Below, one piece after another: positions 1 to 12,798 of a stretch of DNA of 64,000 nt. This DNA comes from Oncomelania hupensis (lineage: Eukaryota; Mollusca; Gastropoda; Littorinimorpha; Pomatiopsidae). Under the pieces are notes generated by a model, which had not been told where the DNA came from, made no database searches, and worked only from the letters and a program-made list of their open reading frames with translations. Within the stretch, counting starts at the first letter, position 1; each line of letters starts with the position of its first letter. The position numbers and the translations under genes are program-made. The stretch spans positions 23,353,631-23,417,630 of the forward strand of contig CM072511.1 of the NCBI GenBank assembly GCA_036898135.1, in the 5' to 3' direction.

Positions 1-2123
1 TTTCGTATAAGGATGTTCTTTTTCTTAATGATACGTTAGCCCATATTGCAATATCGTCTGCATATTGAACAAGAGTTATACTGTTATTAATATGTTTTGG
101 AAGATCATGAATGAGAATATTAAAAAGAATTGGTGATAAAATTGAACCTTGTGGAATTCCCATGTTTGTGACATGTTTACGCGAATATGAATTTCCAACT
201 TTAACAACCAAATTTCTTCCTGAAAGGAATGATTTAATATAATTATATATATAACCTGATAAGCCAATGTTTTTTAATTTGTATAATAGTCTTTTGTGCC
301 ACACACAATCATATGCTTTTCGAATGTCAAAAAATGTAGCTAACACGCCTTTCCTTTTGCAAACTGCCTTTTTATATTTGTAGTAAGTTTCACAATATGA
401 TCAACTACAGATCTACCTTTTTGAAAACCAGCTTGATTAACAGGTATAATATTATTTTTTCCACAATGATATAATAGTCTATTTAGAAGAATCCTCTCCA
501 TTAATTTACTGACATGAGACGTTAAAGCTATGGGTCTGTAGCTAGTTATTTCTCTACGTGATTTTCCATTCTTTAAAATCGGTATTATTATTGAAGTTTT
601 CCAAACACTTGGTATATTACCAGATTCCCAACATTTTTGAATAATAGTGTGTAAATAATTTATCCATGATTCTGGAAGATGTTGAAGAAGTGTATATGAA
701 ATTCCATCACATCCTACAGCAGATTTTTTGTTACTAAAACTGTTTAATGCCTCTTTTAATTCTAATACAGAAATGTTTGCATTAATTACATTATTATGGT
801 TAATATTATTTGCAGGATCATTATATGCATAAGTTTTTTCAATATTTTCTCTAGATTTTATAACATAATCTTTTAAACTAGATGTATTACTAGCATTTGA
901 AAATAATTTAGCAAATTCTTCTGCTTTGTCCTTGGAAGATATGAATTCTTTATTTTCAACTTTAATTGGGTATTGTGGGATTTGGAATCCCTTTTTCATT
1001 TGCGAGACTTTATTCCAAATTTTGGATGTATTACACTCTGATATTTGTTCACTACAAAATTGTGTCCAATAATATTGTTTTGCTGACGCAATAATTTTAT
1101 TGCAGGCTATTTTTGATCTTTTCATATTATAAAAATTTTCTTCTGACCTGCTTTTACACCATTTTTTATATGCTGCTTTCTTAGTTTTAACTGCCCTATC
1201 ACATTCTTCATTCCACCATATATTTCCTTTATGTTTATTATTGGTATGTTTCTTTATCGTAGGAATTGAAGATTTAGCAGCATATATAATTGTTTCATTA
1301 AAATTCATAACAATGTTCTCCATATCGCAGTTTATAAAATCAATGTTAGAACTCGATAAAAGTGACTGAAACTTTTCCCAGTCAGCACGATCATATGCAA
1401 ATTTTGGAACTTCATCTTCCTCCTGTTCTACTACAGGTGTTTCATTTAAATTGATTATGATAGGAAAATGATCACTACCCAATGAGTCTTGTTCTATATC
1501 CCAATTACACTCATCTGTCAATTCTGGTGAAATTAATGATAAATCAATTGCATATGCATTTTGATTAAAACTGTCCGGAACTCTTGTGGGTCTTCCATCA
1601 TTCAACAAAACAAAATTGGAATTCACAATATTATCTGTAAACTTTATATTGGTGTTGTGATCACAATCTCTGTCCCATAATGGAGAATGAGAGTTGAAAT
1701 CTCCTGTTATAATCCAATGTTCTTTATTGGTAATATTAATCAACCAATCACAGTTTGCTTCCTTAGTTCCTTGTGGAATGTACACACATAAAATATTAAT
1801 ATGATGATGATCATTTATTCTGACTTTTATTGCAGATGAAAAAGTATTGTTATCCTCGGTAGGCACTGGAGACTTACATGGAGCATATTCCAAATCATTC
1901 CTAATATATATTGCAGTTTGAACTTTTGAAGTAGGTTTAATAAAAGGCGTCACTGGTGGGTAATAATATCCTGTAATTTTTGGTAGTTTATTTCTATTTA
2001 CTTTTAAAGATTGAATAGATAATACATGATAAGCATTTTTAACTAAATGCTGACACTAAGATAAATTATATTAGTATTTATAGACCTACAATTCCATTGC
2101 ATTATACTGAAACCATTTTCCAT
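1..2123 (-). pseudogene. LINE ORF2: APE endonuclease + reverse transcriptase, broken
   Basis: The protein would nick target DNA and reverse transcribe the element RNA at the nick. The start at ATG 2123 is chosen because it is followed by MENGFSIMQWNCRSI, the usual opening of APE endonucleases. A frame break and apparent internal deletion follow within about 25 codons, removing the part where the catalytic Glu of the LQE motif is expected. The long open stretch 1953-340 (537 codons) then carries the endonuclease blocks GDFNSHS (near residue 84), IDLSLIS (137) and SDHFPI (160), a WWNEEC linker, and the RT blocks SYRPIAL and NQAGFQKGRS. It stops at 340 because of a one-base frame change. The next frame continues with FFDIRKAYDCVW, GIPQGSILSPILF and the catalytic YADDIAIW at about 30-55, up to the window edge. 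RT motifs A to C are therefore intact as fragments but not in one frame. Confidence 0.92.
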
Positions 2124-2261
2124 TATCAATATGTCTAATAAATTGAGAAAGAGATATTATGGAAAGAAACATTTTTTCCAATGTAATGAAACTGAGTAGA
2201 GTACATATTCTGATCCACTCATAACTCTATTTCAATAATCATTGCAGAGATGATGTGCAGT

Positions 2262-3917
2262 TTACTGGAAAACTCTACACAAACTATTTGACAGAACCTC
2301 CAATCCTTTTGCATTTGGATGAATACAATCCCTGTACAATGTTCTGATTGTTGCTCCAGTTTTTGTGAGAAATCCCTTAGTATTATCAAGAAATCTTGCT
2401 TCTTGCTTTTGACAGGCCATTCTCAGTGCAGCGTTTGAAGCATCAGCCTTTTTTCGCAGAGCACCTCTCGGAGGTATAATAGAGGAACAATACACCTTTG
2501 CATTTGGAAAACCTTTTTTTGCTTTGTCAATGACTTTAATCCAATGCTTCATTCCAATGTTTGTTAGTTTAGAATTGTCAACTCCAACATGAAGAACAAC
2601 CTGTTCTACTGCCGCCTTCTTTTCCAGAGTGTCAATCCAGCTTTCCACATCTTCAAGCGTGAGACCAGAAATACATATGATTTGGTGTTTCATGCTCTTG
2701 TCTACCAGACCAACTTTCTCTGGTTTCAGCCCCCTGATCGTAGAGTCGCCTATGATGAGCCTTGTAGTGTCTTGAAATACATTGCAGCACTGCAGACTTT
2801 CTGATGGTGTGGTATTTACTTTTTGAGAAATGCATTCTGATGTTTGATTGTCATTATTTATTTCATTGATGTGACAATTGTGAAAGGCTTTCTGAAGCTG
2901 TATTTTTGTGTCATCTTTCAAATCCATGTTTTCAACTTTTGCAGTTTTGTACGCTTCTTTGTACAAATCCTCCAACTTCAGTTTTGAGTCATGAAAATTG
3001 ATGTTGAGTATTGGAATTACTGTTGTTTGAACAAACTGATCAAAAGATGGTGGATGAAATGGAACTTTTGAAGCAACTGACGCATAAGACTCTTTATTTG
3101 CACTTGGACCAGAAGATTTTGAAACCATATCAATTGCCTCTTTCAAGCTCATGTACCTTTTTGACTTTTCTTTTTGAGCATTTCTGTACAGGATTTTCTT
3201 ATCACAGCCGTGATAAGCAGCAGAATGCGGTCCACTACAGTTGACGCAGTGTGGAACACTTGCTTTACATGCTTTTCTCTCATGATAATCACCACATCTG
3301 CAGCATCTCTGTTTGGCAGTGCAGTCTTTCCGAGTATGGTTCAAACGTTGACATTTTGTACACCTCACTACAGGAGGGCAGTATGGAAACACTTGACATT
3401 CCTTGTCTCCAATTCTCAGTGTTTCTGGCAAAATGTCTGTAGCAAAAACAATTCTTGTGATCTGTTTCTGGGATTTCTTTGATTTGAAGAAGGTGAATTT
3501 TATAATTTGTTTGTTGTTCCTTAGAGCATGTGAGTCAAAACGTCCAAACACAATTCCTTCAGTTTTAACTGTGGGAACGTAACATATAACATTTGCACCT
3601 CCTAGATTCTTTATTTCTAAAAGTTTCTTTTGTTGGTTTCTCGAAACACACTCGACAAAAAGGTCACCTGATTATAATGTTTTGAGGTTCAATACACTTC
3701 CTACTATGCCAACAAATGGGAAAGTTGTTGTTGGTTTTAATTTTCGTAACAATACAGAGCCAGTTTTTTGGTCTTTGATTATAACCTGATGTTTATCAGG
3801 TCTTTTTGGATATGTTATGGTTATTTCTTTCTGTGGTGTTGTAACAATATACTCTGTATCAGTTTCTTGTATTTGATGTTGAGTGTCAATATTATACTTT
3901 TTATGGAAATTCTGCAT
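2262..3917 (-). pseudogene. LINE ORF1: gag-like zinc knuckles plus SGNH esterase-like domain, one in-frame stop
   Basis: ORF1 proteins bind element RNA and act as nucleic-acid chaperones. The frame opens at ATG 3917 and would be 551 codons. A single TAA at 3672-3674 interrupts it, and the same frame resumes directly with a GDLFVEC stretch typical of LINE gag proteins. After GIVFGRFD come three cysteine/histidine knuckles (nt about 3365-3204; RCTKCQRLNHTRKDC, RCCRCGDYHERKAC, HCVNCSGPHSAAYHGC). The C-terminal ~165 residues look like an SGNH/GDSL hydrolase: LIIGDSTIRG at about 2759-2730, HVGVDNS near 2590 in place of the usual GxND, and DCIHPNAKG near 2330 as the Asp-His block. Esterase-like ORF1 domains are known in CR1-type LINEs; joining one to a CCHC gag is less usual. 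The swapped DN at block III may mean the hydrolase is inactive in this copy. Confidence 0.85.
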
Positions 3918-3960
3918 CTTTTACCACCATCTTCATAGTTTTCAATAAGCACACTTAATT

Positions 3961-4540
3961 TTTTTTTGTTTTTCATACGCCTGTGTTACGTCATACCTTG
4001 TAACTATATGTTTTTTCGTCATCATTAATGTTCTTAAAAGCGCGTGACCCGAATTTCCACAAATGACGTAATTCCTCTCAGTATGTCAACCCTAGATTTT
4101 TACCGCGTGCGTGCATTCCGCGACGAAGATCGGAATAGAAAATAATAGAAACCATCCATATTAGTGACAGCGCCACACAAACGTAAGTAAAAACCAATCT
4201 GTTTAAAAAAAAATAAAAACAGAAAACTGAAAATAAAACCTTCCAGTCTAAAAATTTGACAGAGGAAAACTTGTTTCTGAATGTTCATGTGTTCTAGAAC
4301 ACCAAACTGATCCTTCAGTTGATCCGCAAGCTCAGAGCTCAAAACAACAAAAGAAATTGGTACTCATCCTAAACGGAAAACACTCTTTCAGATGATTTTT
4401 AAATCCAAGCTTCCTCCGTTGATATTTTCACCAACACAAAACCTGTTTGTTTTTATAATCAAAGCAGGCATTTGACTCCTTTTTCAGAGCTCTGGTTGTG
4501 ATGAACCTTTCACGTTCAAGACCGGAAGATAGATAGATAG
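3961..4540. other. No gene recognised
   Basis: AT-rich single-copy-looking sequence upstream of the LINE; it may include the element's 5' UTR. Short open frames here are not convincing. Poly-A runs near 4205 are the only obvious structure. Confidence 0.5.
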
Positions 4541-4609
<69 letters not shown>

Positions 4610-4665
4610 GGCAATTTATACAGCGCTTTCCAAAATCACAAAGCGCTTTACACAAACATATGTAA
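4541..4665 (-). repeat. (AAT)n joined to an AGCGCTTT-type retroposon 3' end
   Basis: An uninterrupted AAT tract (about 4543-4606) is followed by CAATTTATACAGCGCTTT and a second AAAGCGCTTTACA. Read on the minus strand this is the common metazoan LINE/SINE 3' end, two GCGCTTT blocks then ATTATT tail. It is a short 5'-truncated insertion. A similar signature recurs at 42.2 kb and 45.8 kb. Confidence 0.6.
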
Positions 4666-5651
4666 ACACAACATGCGTACATTGGTCAATAACACGCAAC
4701 CACACACACATCCCAACACCAAAAATAACAAACACTCACTCATGGCGCCTAAGACTCTCTAAAAAAAAAAAGAAAAAAAAAAGCGTCTTCAAGTTCATTT
4801 TAAAAGACGCTAGTGAAGGACGCTAGTCTAGGACATTAGCGTCAGGATCTTTAAAGTTCGTGCGGTGTGCGTTGGGTAGAACCTTGGTTTATACTGTCAT
4901 TGGAAGGAGTTAGGGGGCGCTTGCATCAGAGTCGTGGATTTATTTTTTCTTTCTTTTTCTCGGGACTTCAGTTCGTCTACCAGCTTGGAAATACTGGCCG
5001 GTACGTTTATTGTTCAACTTACCATGGTTTCTTGCTGTCGCGAACACAACTGAGCCAACGGTGTGCGTGCCCGCGCGCGTGTATGTGTGTGTGGGGTGGG
5101 GGGGTGGGAGGGTGTTACGATTGAGACGCAAACGATAATTACGCATATTGTGTTTAGGCGCGAGGCGTGTGCAATGATGGCGTTTATTTCCCTTTGATTC
5201 TATGCCGTTGCCAGAAACTCCTTGCTTAAATGTTTGTTTCCGTCGGTCGATAGTGTTGTAGCATTTTTTAGAACCTTCTGACCGAAGATTCGAGATCTAT
5301 CTCGTAACAGATGATCACGTTTTCGAAGGCGGTAGAATATTCTATGACATAAGACGGTGTGTAATTCTGGTAAGGTGTCTTATTTTAAATGGTTGTGTGT
5401 GGGTTTTTTTTTGTTTTTTTTATCCAGTTGTTAATTCTACGTCTGAGTCTTTTGCTGAATAGAGTTGTAGGAGCAAAAACGTTATAATGATGACTCCTAC
5501 CTTGTGAACGGGCTGGGGGAGGATGATGAATTTGAGTCACACAAGATTAAAGCAAAGGGGCTAAATCGAGTGTTGTCGTGTAACAGTGTGTGTGTGTGGG
5601 AGAGTGTGTGGGTGTGTGCATGTGTGTGCGTTTGTGCGCATGTTTACACGG
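4666..5651. other. No gene recognised; possible non-coding exon end near 5000
   Basis: No convincing ORF. CCGGTACGT at about 4998-5006 matches a splice donor and could close a non-coding 5' exon, but no support links it to the coding exon at 10.55 kb. A purine G tract with TG repeats occupies about 5080-5115. Bases 4756-4784 are A-rich. Confidence 0.35.
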
Positions 5652-5852
5652 CGTTATTTGGACAAACTAGTGCACATCTACATACGTTCTTTGGACAGAC
5701 CTCCTTGTTGGGACGTCCATTTAATGATCCTTTAGGGTTAGGGTTAGGGTTCGGGTTAGGGTTAGAACACTTAAAAGTACTTAAAAAGGGGGTCGTAGCA
5801 CGACCCATTGTCCACACAACGTATGTGGCGTTTGAGGAAAGTCCAAATAACG
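5652..5852. mobile_element. MITE-like fold-back element enclosing telomere-like repeats
   Basis: CGTTATTTGGAC at 5652-5663 is perfectly inverted as GTCCAAATAACG at 5841-5852. Further in, ACATACGTT plus TTGGAC-type bases (about 5680-5698) are imperfectly mirrored by GTCCACACAACGTATGT (about 5810-5826). The internal 200 bp have no coding potential. No clear target-site duplication was found, so the exact ends are uncertain. Confidence 0.55.
5732..5765 (+). repeat. Interstitial telomere-like (TTAGGG)n
   Basis: About five TTAGGG units, one changed to TTCGGG, lie in the middle of the fold-back element. The motif is the common metazoan telomere repeat. Its position inside an inverted-repeat element suggests it travels with the element rather than marking a chromosome fusion. 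Confidence 0.8.
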
Positions 5853-5865
5853 GTGTCTGTGCAAG

Positions 5866-5911
5866 TATGTGTGTGTCTGTGTGTGTGTGGGGGGGGGGGG
5901 AGGAGGGGGGG
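5866..5911 (+). repeat. (TG)n followed by poly-G
   Basis: A TG/TC-rich stretch runs into a near-continuous G tract broken by AGGA. Simple sequence. Confidence 0.8.
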
Positions 5912-8900
5912 GTTGCATGGCCCAATGCGACATTTCAGTTTGTCTTTTTGCTTGCACAGATAGATGGTTATCTTATAGTGGTGCATCCCTAGGATTCAGC
6001 TTCGCCACCTTTCGAAAACCCAGTTCCATTCTGACGGCCATGAATCCCACAGCCCATACATTTAAACGTGATTATTTCAGTTCCGTGTATCCCATAAAGA
6101 AGTTATTATGTTGTGTTTGTATAGAAAGTTGATTACTTTGTGATGAGTGCTCATTAGGCTTTGATCGCGCTGCCTTGGAAACACGAGACCCGCTCTGTAA
6201 CCATCAAATCAAACCCTGGTCCGGCCTGACCATAAATTCACTCCTTTTTCAGCTTTTGCGTACATAAAGCTACCTCCGTTTCACCATTGCCTTTAAAGAC
6301 AGCTTAGGTGCCTTGAGGTGTGCGCTGAGGTAAAGTACCTCGTTTGTCCCAATGTTCCTTTAGACTTCTATTTGATCTGTGTATTTCTGCTGTGTGTAGT
6401 TTAACATTTTGACAAGGCCAGGAAATTTTTGCATTATTAGAAGCTTCGTACTGTGTCCAATGTCCCTATAGAAAAATCGATCTGCGTTTTCTTCTGACGT
6501 GTAGGTCAGGTAAAGAAATAGCCTATTTGCACAGCAAATATACGTGTATCACTAGCAAGTGCACGGCTGTTTTTTTTATCTTTTTAAAATTGTTTTTAAA
6601 AGAATATTATTGTACTAAAAATGTGTCTGGTGTGTAGTATTCCACTTGCTCAATGTCCCGATTAAAAAAAAACTATCTTGTCCGCTGCCTGCCGTGGAGT
6701 GTCATTGGGAAGGATTGCCATCTTTGCACAGCTAACCAAATATTATGTCTAAAGCCGTACCACAACACCCAAGGTCTTTGTTTTATTTTGTGGTGTTGAA
6801 AACACTACGTTGTAGAAAAATGTCTTTGGTATATTGAAATACAGATGAACGGCGATGTGATCACAGGTTGTGTGTATGTGTGTGTGTGCGTGTGTGTGTA
6901 TGCGCGCGCAAATGTTTATGCGCTTACCCGATTCATGAAATAGCTGTGAATTGGAACGGAACAAGCTCTGTGTAAACATGTTCCTAAGTGCATGCTCGAG
7001 ACAGGGACAGCTGCAGAATTTTGTTAAAGAGAATCGAGTGTGATCAGTGTTTCTTTTGTGTTTGCGTCTCGCACATCTTCTGCCAACTGACAACAATGCA
7101 AATGTACTAGTTACTTAGTAGTTGTTGAGAGAGTGTTTTTTTTTGTGTGTTAAAAAACAAAATTCCAACACGGCATGAAAGAGCTTACGAAGCTAAGTAG
7201 TTGCTTATCATTTACTTTCGTTCTTTCTACTGTATGCAATCTTTGTTTCTACTTTTAAGACAATTTGTTTGTTTGTTTGTTTTTACTGATGGAAGCTGTA
7301 TAATTATGACAGTCGTGTTATCATGCTCCATTTGTCGTTCGTTATCGTCATTGACGGTTGAGTGTTTCTTTCCTCTGAGAGAAATTAGCTAATTCTTGAA
7401 GGAATGTTGCTTTCACCGTTCTTTTATGTTATTTGTCATGGTATTTCGCCTTCGTTTCGTCACCACAACTATGCATAGCTATAAGAAAGAACGGGCATTC
7501 GTTCTACACCTACTTAATTCGCTGACCAGACAACTTAATGTTGATTGTGTTTGTTTTAAAAATCTCTTTTTTGAAAGAATGAAATCTTCCTTAATTTAGG
7601 CATCACTTTTGTGACATTTTCTTTAGCCCAGAACGAGTAGCATAGTTTTTTTTTGTTTTTTTTTAAATTGTTAGAAAAAAAAATCGAGAATAATGTGTAA
7701 ACATGTGGGTGCGCGCGTACGCTTATGTGCATGTGTGTACTGTGTGTGTGTGTGTGTGTGTGCATGTATGTATGTATGTGTGTGTGTGCGTGTTAATATT
7801 TATGCATGTGTGCATGTGCATAGATGCCATTTACATGAATCAATTTTTTGTTGTTTCATGGGAAATCCAGTTTGGAGGCAGGTGTGCGACAAATTCAATT
7901 CCTATAATAAGAGTCACGAGGACGACAATCTTTCGCAGAGTCGTGCTATGTAATGCCAAGAGGCGGACATTGAATTAGAGCGGGACAAAAGATTATTTGC
8001 ACACACGTGTGAAACGACCACCTTTTAAATACTGCTTGGAAGATCGGAAATCCGTAATCCCAAGTTTGGATCCACCTCCGTCTTACTTTCAGATATTGCT
8101 TATAAGTATTAGGAATAAATGTTAAGTGTTAGATGTTATGTGTATTCTGTGTTTTTTTTTTACTTCAGATAAATTTATTAATTTATTAGGCTTATTTTTT
8201 TTATGAGTATGGATTGTGTGTATGTTTGTGTGTGTTTGTGTGTGAGTGTTTGAGAAACAGACAGACAGACAGACAGACAGACAGAGATAACAATTATGTT
8301 GAAGAGATTTTAATTTTTAGAACTGGGCAGATACTGCTGGAAATTCCTTTTTCCATATGGTGGAAAGCCATACAATATCCGAACCAAAAAATACAAAACC
8401 GTCAGAAAATAATACTTTTAAAACAATGTATTGATTTTTGTGGGGAGGAAGAGAAAATGAAGTAATTGACGTGACCGAAAGGCAATAGCCAAGAAAGGAA
8501 AAGATTTTTTTTAAATGCTTTTCGATGTATTTGATTTGTTTCTCTCTGTCAAAATATTATTACAAAAGTTATAGTGATTTAGAGACATACAATTCAAGAA
8601 AATTAGGATTTGACCAAGTCTAAAGAGTCCCCTAAAGCCACAGGGAATTTTGGTTTTTAAAAAAGCATGTAAAGATTTTAATTTTGTTTACTTCAAACGC
8701 AAAGACATTACATCAAAGACTTCAAAGATGATTTCGATTGTGAAGGAAGCTTACATTTTGATTTCAATCCGATTTATGCTTATGACTATCTCAGGTGACC
8801 TTTTCAATTAAGCAGCTGAATATCTAAAATGACAACTACTCTTCGAATAAGATTTGTTTTAAACTTGAACACAACTCCAGTCTTGTCAAATCTTTAATAA

Positions 8901-9184
8901 GGGAAAAAAATATGTAAGGATGCCTTCTTCACTCTTACTGTCATTAATTCAGTGTCTTTGAAAGGCTGAAACTTGTGCTATCAATGAGAAAATTACTGTT
9001 AGGATGTCGTTTGGAGTAATGCGTATCAGACAGATCAGAAGCTAAAATAGCTGCAGGTGCATGCATGGCCTTAGTGTCGGTTGGTTTATCTTTACGTGTA
9101 GTATGATATTCATTAGATGAACTTGTGTATTCTGTATAAATATTAATATCTTGTTTTGATTTGTGGACAAGACTATACAAGGAT
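5912..9184. other. Gene-poor, AT-rich sequence with minor microsatellites
   Basis: No protein or RNA gene is recognisable. It contains a GT-rich tract at 6868-6908, a (TG)n/(TGTA)n tract at about 7690-7800, and (ACAG)n at 8258-8286. Open frames are short or translate the repeats. Confidence 0.5.
8256..8286 (+). repeat. (CAGA)n microsatellite
   Basis: About seven perfect ACAG units after a TG-rich stretch. Confidence 0.9.
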
Positions 9185-9185
9185 A

Positions 9186-9247
<62 letters not shown>
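9184..9247 (+). repeat. (ATC)n microsatellite
   Basis: About 21 uninterrupted ATC units; the poly-Met/His frames across it are artefacts. Confidence 0.95.
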
Positions 9248-9837
9248 CAATTATCGTTGAAAATTAATACTGAAGAAAAATCTTACCAAAAGTGCAGCAT
9301 AAAAGCAACAAGTTCTTGAAGGAGACGAAACTGTGTAAAATCAACAGCTAACGCTTTTATATACGTCGATAAAAGCTATTCAGCAAAATAAATGGCTTTT
9401 TGTGTTCTGGGTTATGTTGATTTTTTGGTGTGTGCGGAAAAATGACAAGTACCCATAGTGTGAATTGAGACCAGTACAAAGTTTTCTTGAGTATCTTTTA
9501 GGATTCTCTTTACTTGAAAGTGAAAAGTTATTATTCAATAAGGTACTGGCCCTTTGAGACTGAACGCTATAGGATGCAAAGTAGCACTCATAGCTCCATT
9601 TTGCACGGATTAGTTTTTCTATTTTATTTTGGAAGTGGGTATCTTGTACAAAAATATATCTGGAGAACTGTTTTTGTCTGAGGTATTGAAATGCACTGCG
9701 CCTTAAAAAAGTTTTCTAGATCTTAGACATTTGCCGAGGCTATCTTAATATTAGACATGACATTTGGTGTACAAGATTGAAAATGTGCAAACCGTGTGCA
9801 AAGCATAGATAGCAAACATTGCTGATTATCAAACATG
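9248..9837. other. No gene recognised
   Basis: AT-rich sequence, no supported feature. Confidence 0.5.
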
Positions 9838-10550
<713 letters not shown>

Positions 10551-11530
10551 ATGGATATAAGAGAGACTGACGACCCGAATATAGATGTTGGTATGGATCT
10601 GGACCCATCCGACAGTGGCAATCCAGACAATCGAGACCTTCAGAGTTGTCACGATATGTCCATCACTGTTCATCGTACGGCCGATGATGATGATGATGCC
10701 GAGGACAGAAGTGCCCTTATCAATGGAACTCGTAACGTTCGCGACATGTCTCTGAAACTGGATCACGATCACAAACGTGGTATATCTGTCAAACCTGGTC
10801 GTGAAATGTCTTTGAACTTAGACCCACAACACACCAATTCGCAATCCCGAGATGGTAGTGGTAGCCTTGAACAAAGAAATACTAATTCTCATTTTCGTGG
10901 CAATGGCGGCAATAACGTAATGTCACCAGATTCCTCGGAAGCGTCCGTGACAGTGCCAGACAGGATCCTAGATCGATCCTTGGATTTTCCTTTGGACGCC
11001 AACTGTTGCAAGTGTTTAGAACTGGAAGCAGCAGCCGCCTCATCGAATGATGGTGGATTTAGCAGACTTGAACCACACCATACTAGCACCTCGGGGGCAA
11101 GAACATTGGATGTGGGATACAGAAGCATCGAGTGCAGAGTGGATGTAGAGAGAAGAAATCCTACAGACCCTACGGTGGATTTTTATCGACGGGTGCGACC
11201 GTCTTCTTCAGACCTCCTCTCTCGTGGGGACTTCAGTCCTTGCGGTGCCAGGAGCGATTATAGCGTGACCCGGAGTGATTACAGCGGCCCTAGGAGTGAT
11301 TTTAGCCCTTGCTACCCCCGGAGTGATTTTAGTCCCAGCGGCGACGAGACGACGACGGCCAGCTGGGATCCACCGTCCACCAGGGAGGAATCGCTGTACA
11401 CCTTATCGCAGTCCACGCCGACGTCCTTGTCCTTGGGAGCTAAGGACTTGAAGGACCTCGCTGCGCTCAGCTTTATGGAGTGTCAGTACAACCACCGCCA
11501 CCATCACTGTCACCGACACACCAACGGCCG
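10551..11530 (+). CDS. First coding exon of an unrecognised host gene (disordered, Asp/Ser/Arg-rich)
   Basis: Open for 980 nt from ATG 10551 (context AAAATGG, A at -3 and G at +4) to a GTGAGT splice donor at 11531, giving 326 codons plus two bases. Base composition is clearly less AT-rich than the surroundings, which supports real coding sequence. The product looks intrinsically disordered. It has a Asp run near residues 45-49, loosely repeated MSLKLD/MSLNLD/MSITV segments (about 37-92), a CCKC cluster near 152, a Ser/Arg/Asp block with repeated RSDYS and RSDFSP units (about 227-262), and a His/Cys-rich end NHRHHHCHRH (about 314-323). No signal peptide, membrane span or catalytic motif is visible. 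Such exons often encode the cytoplasmic N-terminus of large signalling or membrane proteins, but the family is not recognised. No continuing exon was found downstream. Confidence 0.65.
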
Positions 11531-11536
11531 GTGAGT
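11531..11536 (+). other. Splice donor (GTGAGT)
   Basis: CCG|GTGAGTAG is close to the consensus donor. The open frame ends in a stop immediately after it (TGA within GTGAGT), consistent with an exon end. Confidence 0.6.
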
Positions 11537-12213
11537 AGATTAACGTCTGGTTGTTGTAGTTGGATCTTGTGTTTAAATATATATATATATATATATATTT
11601 GTTTCCACCTCTTTTTCTGTCTTCTGTTTATCTATCACTCTATTTCTCTCTGTTTTTCGATACGTTAGTCAGGCTTTTGTTTGTGAAGATGACAAGAGAA
11701 TGGTTCTGTGTTTATTGTGTCGTAATGCAATTGTAATGTTCACAACGGTGTTTATTTTATTTTATTGTGATGTGCTGTTTTGTATGACGTTTTAAATCGC
11801 CTGTTTCGTCTGTTCATCATCATGGTATATCTATTTGTTTTTTTTCTCACATGCGCATCCTTTTATTCTCTGATTCACCTTTGCCTGATGGTCTTTAAAT
11901 TTTTTGTTGTGTATTTCCAACAATTACAGAGATGTTTTGTTTTTTTAATTTAATGTCCATTTTGTCGTGTAAAGTTGTACGTGTCTGCCGTGAATTTTAA
12001 AAAAAAAGGATTTTGTCCTGAATTGTTGGTAAATGCGGTCGTCTTTGCCTTTCAACTGATACTTTTTTTACACTCAGTCCTTTCTAAAAAAAAATCTTTT
12101 TGTATTTTACCACGTATTCATTCGCGTTTTGTTTATGGCCGTCATGTAGATTCTGATGTCTTAGTTCGTCAACCACTTCTCTGTTTTAGCATATTTCTTC
12201 TTCTTGTATATAT
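11537..12213 (+). other. Presumed intron sequence
   Basis: T-rich, no coding potential; a short (TA)n tract at about 11576-11599. Confidence 0.45.
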
Positions 12214-12798
12214 TGTCCCCGTAGTATCCCCACATCCTGGAAATTTAGTACTTTAAATTCCCACTGCCGCTGTCTTTTTCATTTGTTCTTTCTCATTCCT
12301 ACTCTCTTCTATCAATCTACTATACTCTCTTCTTCTTCACTAGACCAGTCACCTTTTTCTTGAAAACTTTTCCGGGACAAAACTCCTCATTTGTGTGCGA
12401 GGTCTGTTGTATCAGCATAGGAATATCGGACGCTTTCTGCCAATAATGGTCTCTATAGCTTCCTATGATGTTATTATTTAGCAATCTAGGCATGTTATAT
12501 GTATGTGTTTTGTTGATATTTTATAATGATGTATGTATCCTATTTTGTTTTTGTAAACGGGGGTTAGATAAATTAGAGTATAGCTTCAGAGTCATCTGCG
12601 AGGGATGCCTTTATTGTAAAGTGACCGACTGGTGGAGTGCCTTCAGTGTTACAACTGGGGTTGTTTCAGCAGATCTTTTATGCGGATCAGGAGTGAGTCC
12701 TCTTTCAGCCAAGTTGTGGTCTTGATTTTATGGTCCTGATTCGGCTCTTTGCAACCCGCTGGACCCTGTAAGGAATGAATAACTAACTAACTAACTAA
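12214..12798 (+). mobile_element. R570 retroposon, 5'-truncated, (TAAC)n tail
   Basis: Begins GTAGTATCCCCACATCC, so it lacks the first ~40 bp of the family, and ends with CCCGCTGGACCCTG and (TAAC)n. Flanks CTTGTATATATT (12202) and CTTGTATACATT (12799) match 11 of 12 and look like a target-site duplication. Its 3' end (GGCTCTTTGCAACCCGC) differs from most other copies, suggesting a subfamily. Confidence 0.85.

Larger units (their letters stand above)
1..3960 (-). mobile_element. Non-LTR (LINE) retrotransposon, Jockey/I-like, decayed, left-edge partial
   Basis: Read on the minus strand this is a 5'-UTR-like stretch, ORF1 (3917 to 2262), a 138-nt gap, then ORF2 (2123 to beyond base 1). The order gag-like zinc-knuckle ORF1, APE endonuclease, reverse transcriptase is that of Jockey/I-group LINEs. 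The clade call is inference from RT and gag motif style. The 5' limit is not defined: bases from about 3920 to 4100 show no clear boundary. The 3' end lies outside the window. Both ORFs carry lesions (an in-frame stop in ORF1, a deletion/frameshift and a second frameshift in ORF2), so this copy is not autonomous. Confidence 0.9.

Noticed and set aside
4998..5006. CCGGTACGT as donor of a non-coding first exon of the 10.55-kb gene
   Set aside because: A lone donor match is expected by chance and nothing links it to the exon; kept only as a note.
5732..5765. Chromosome end or fusion point
   Set aside because: Only about five units, inside a fold-back element with ordinary sequence on both sides.
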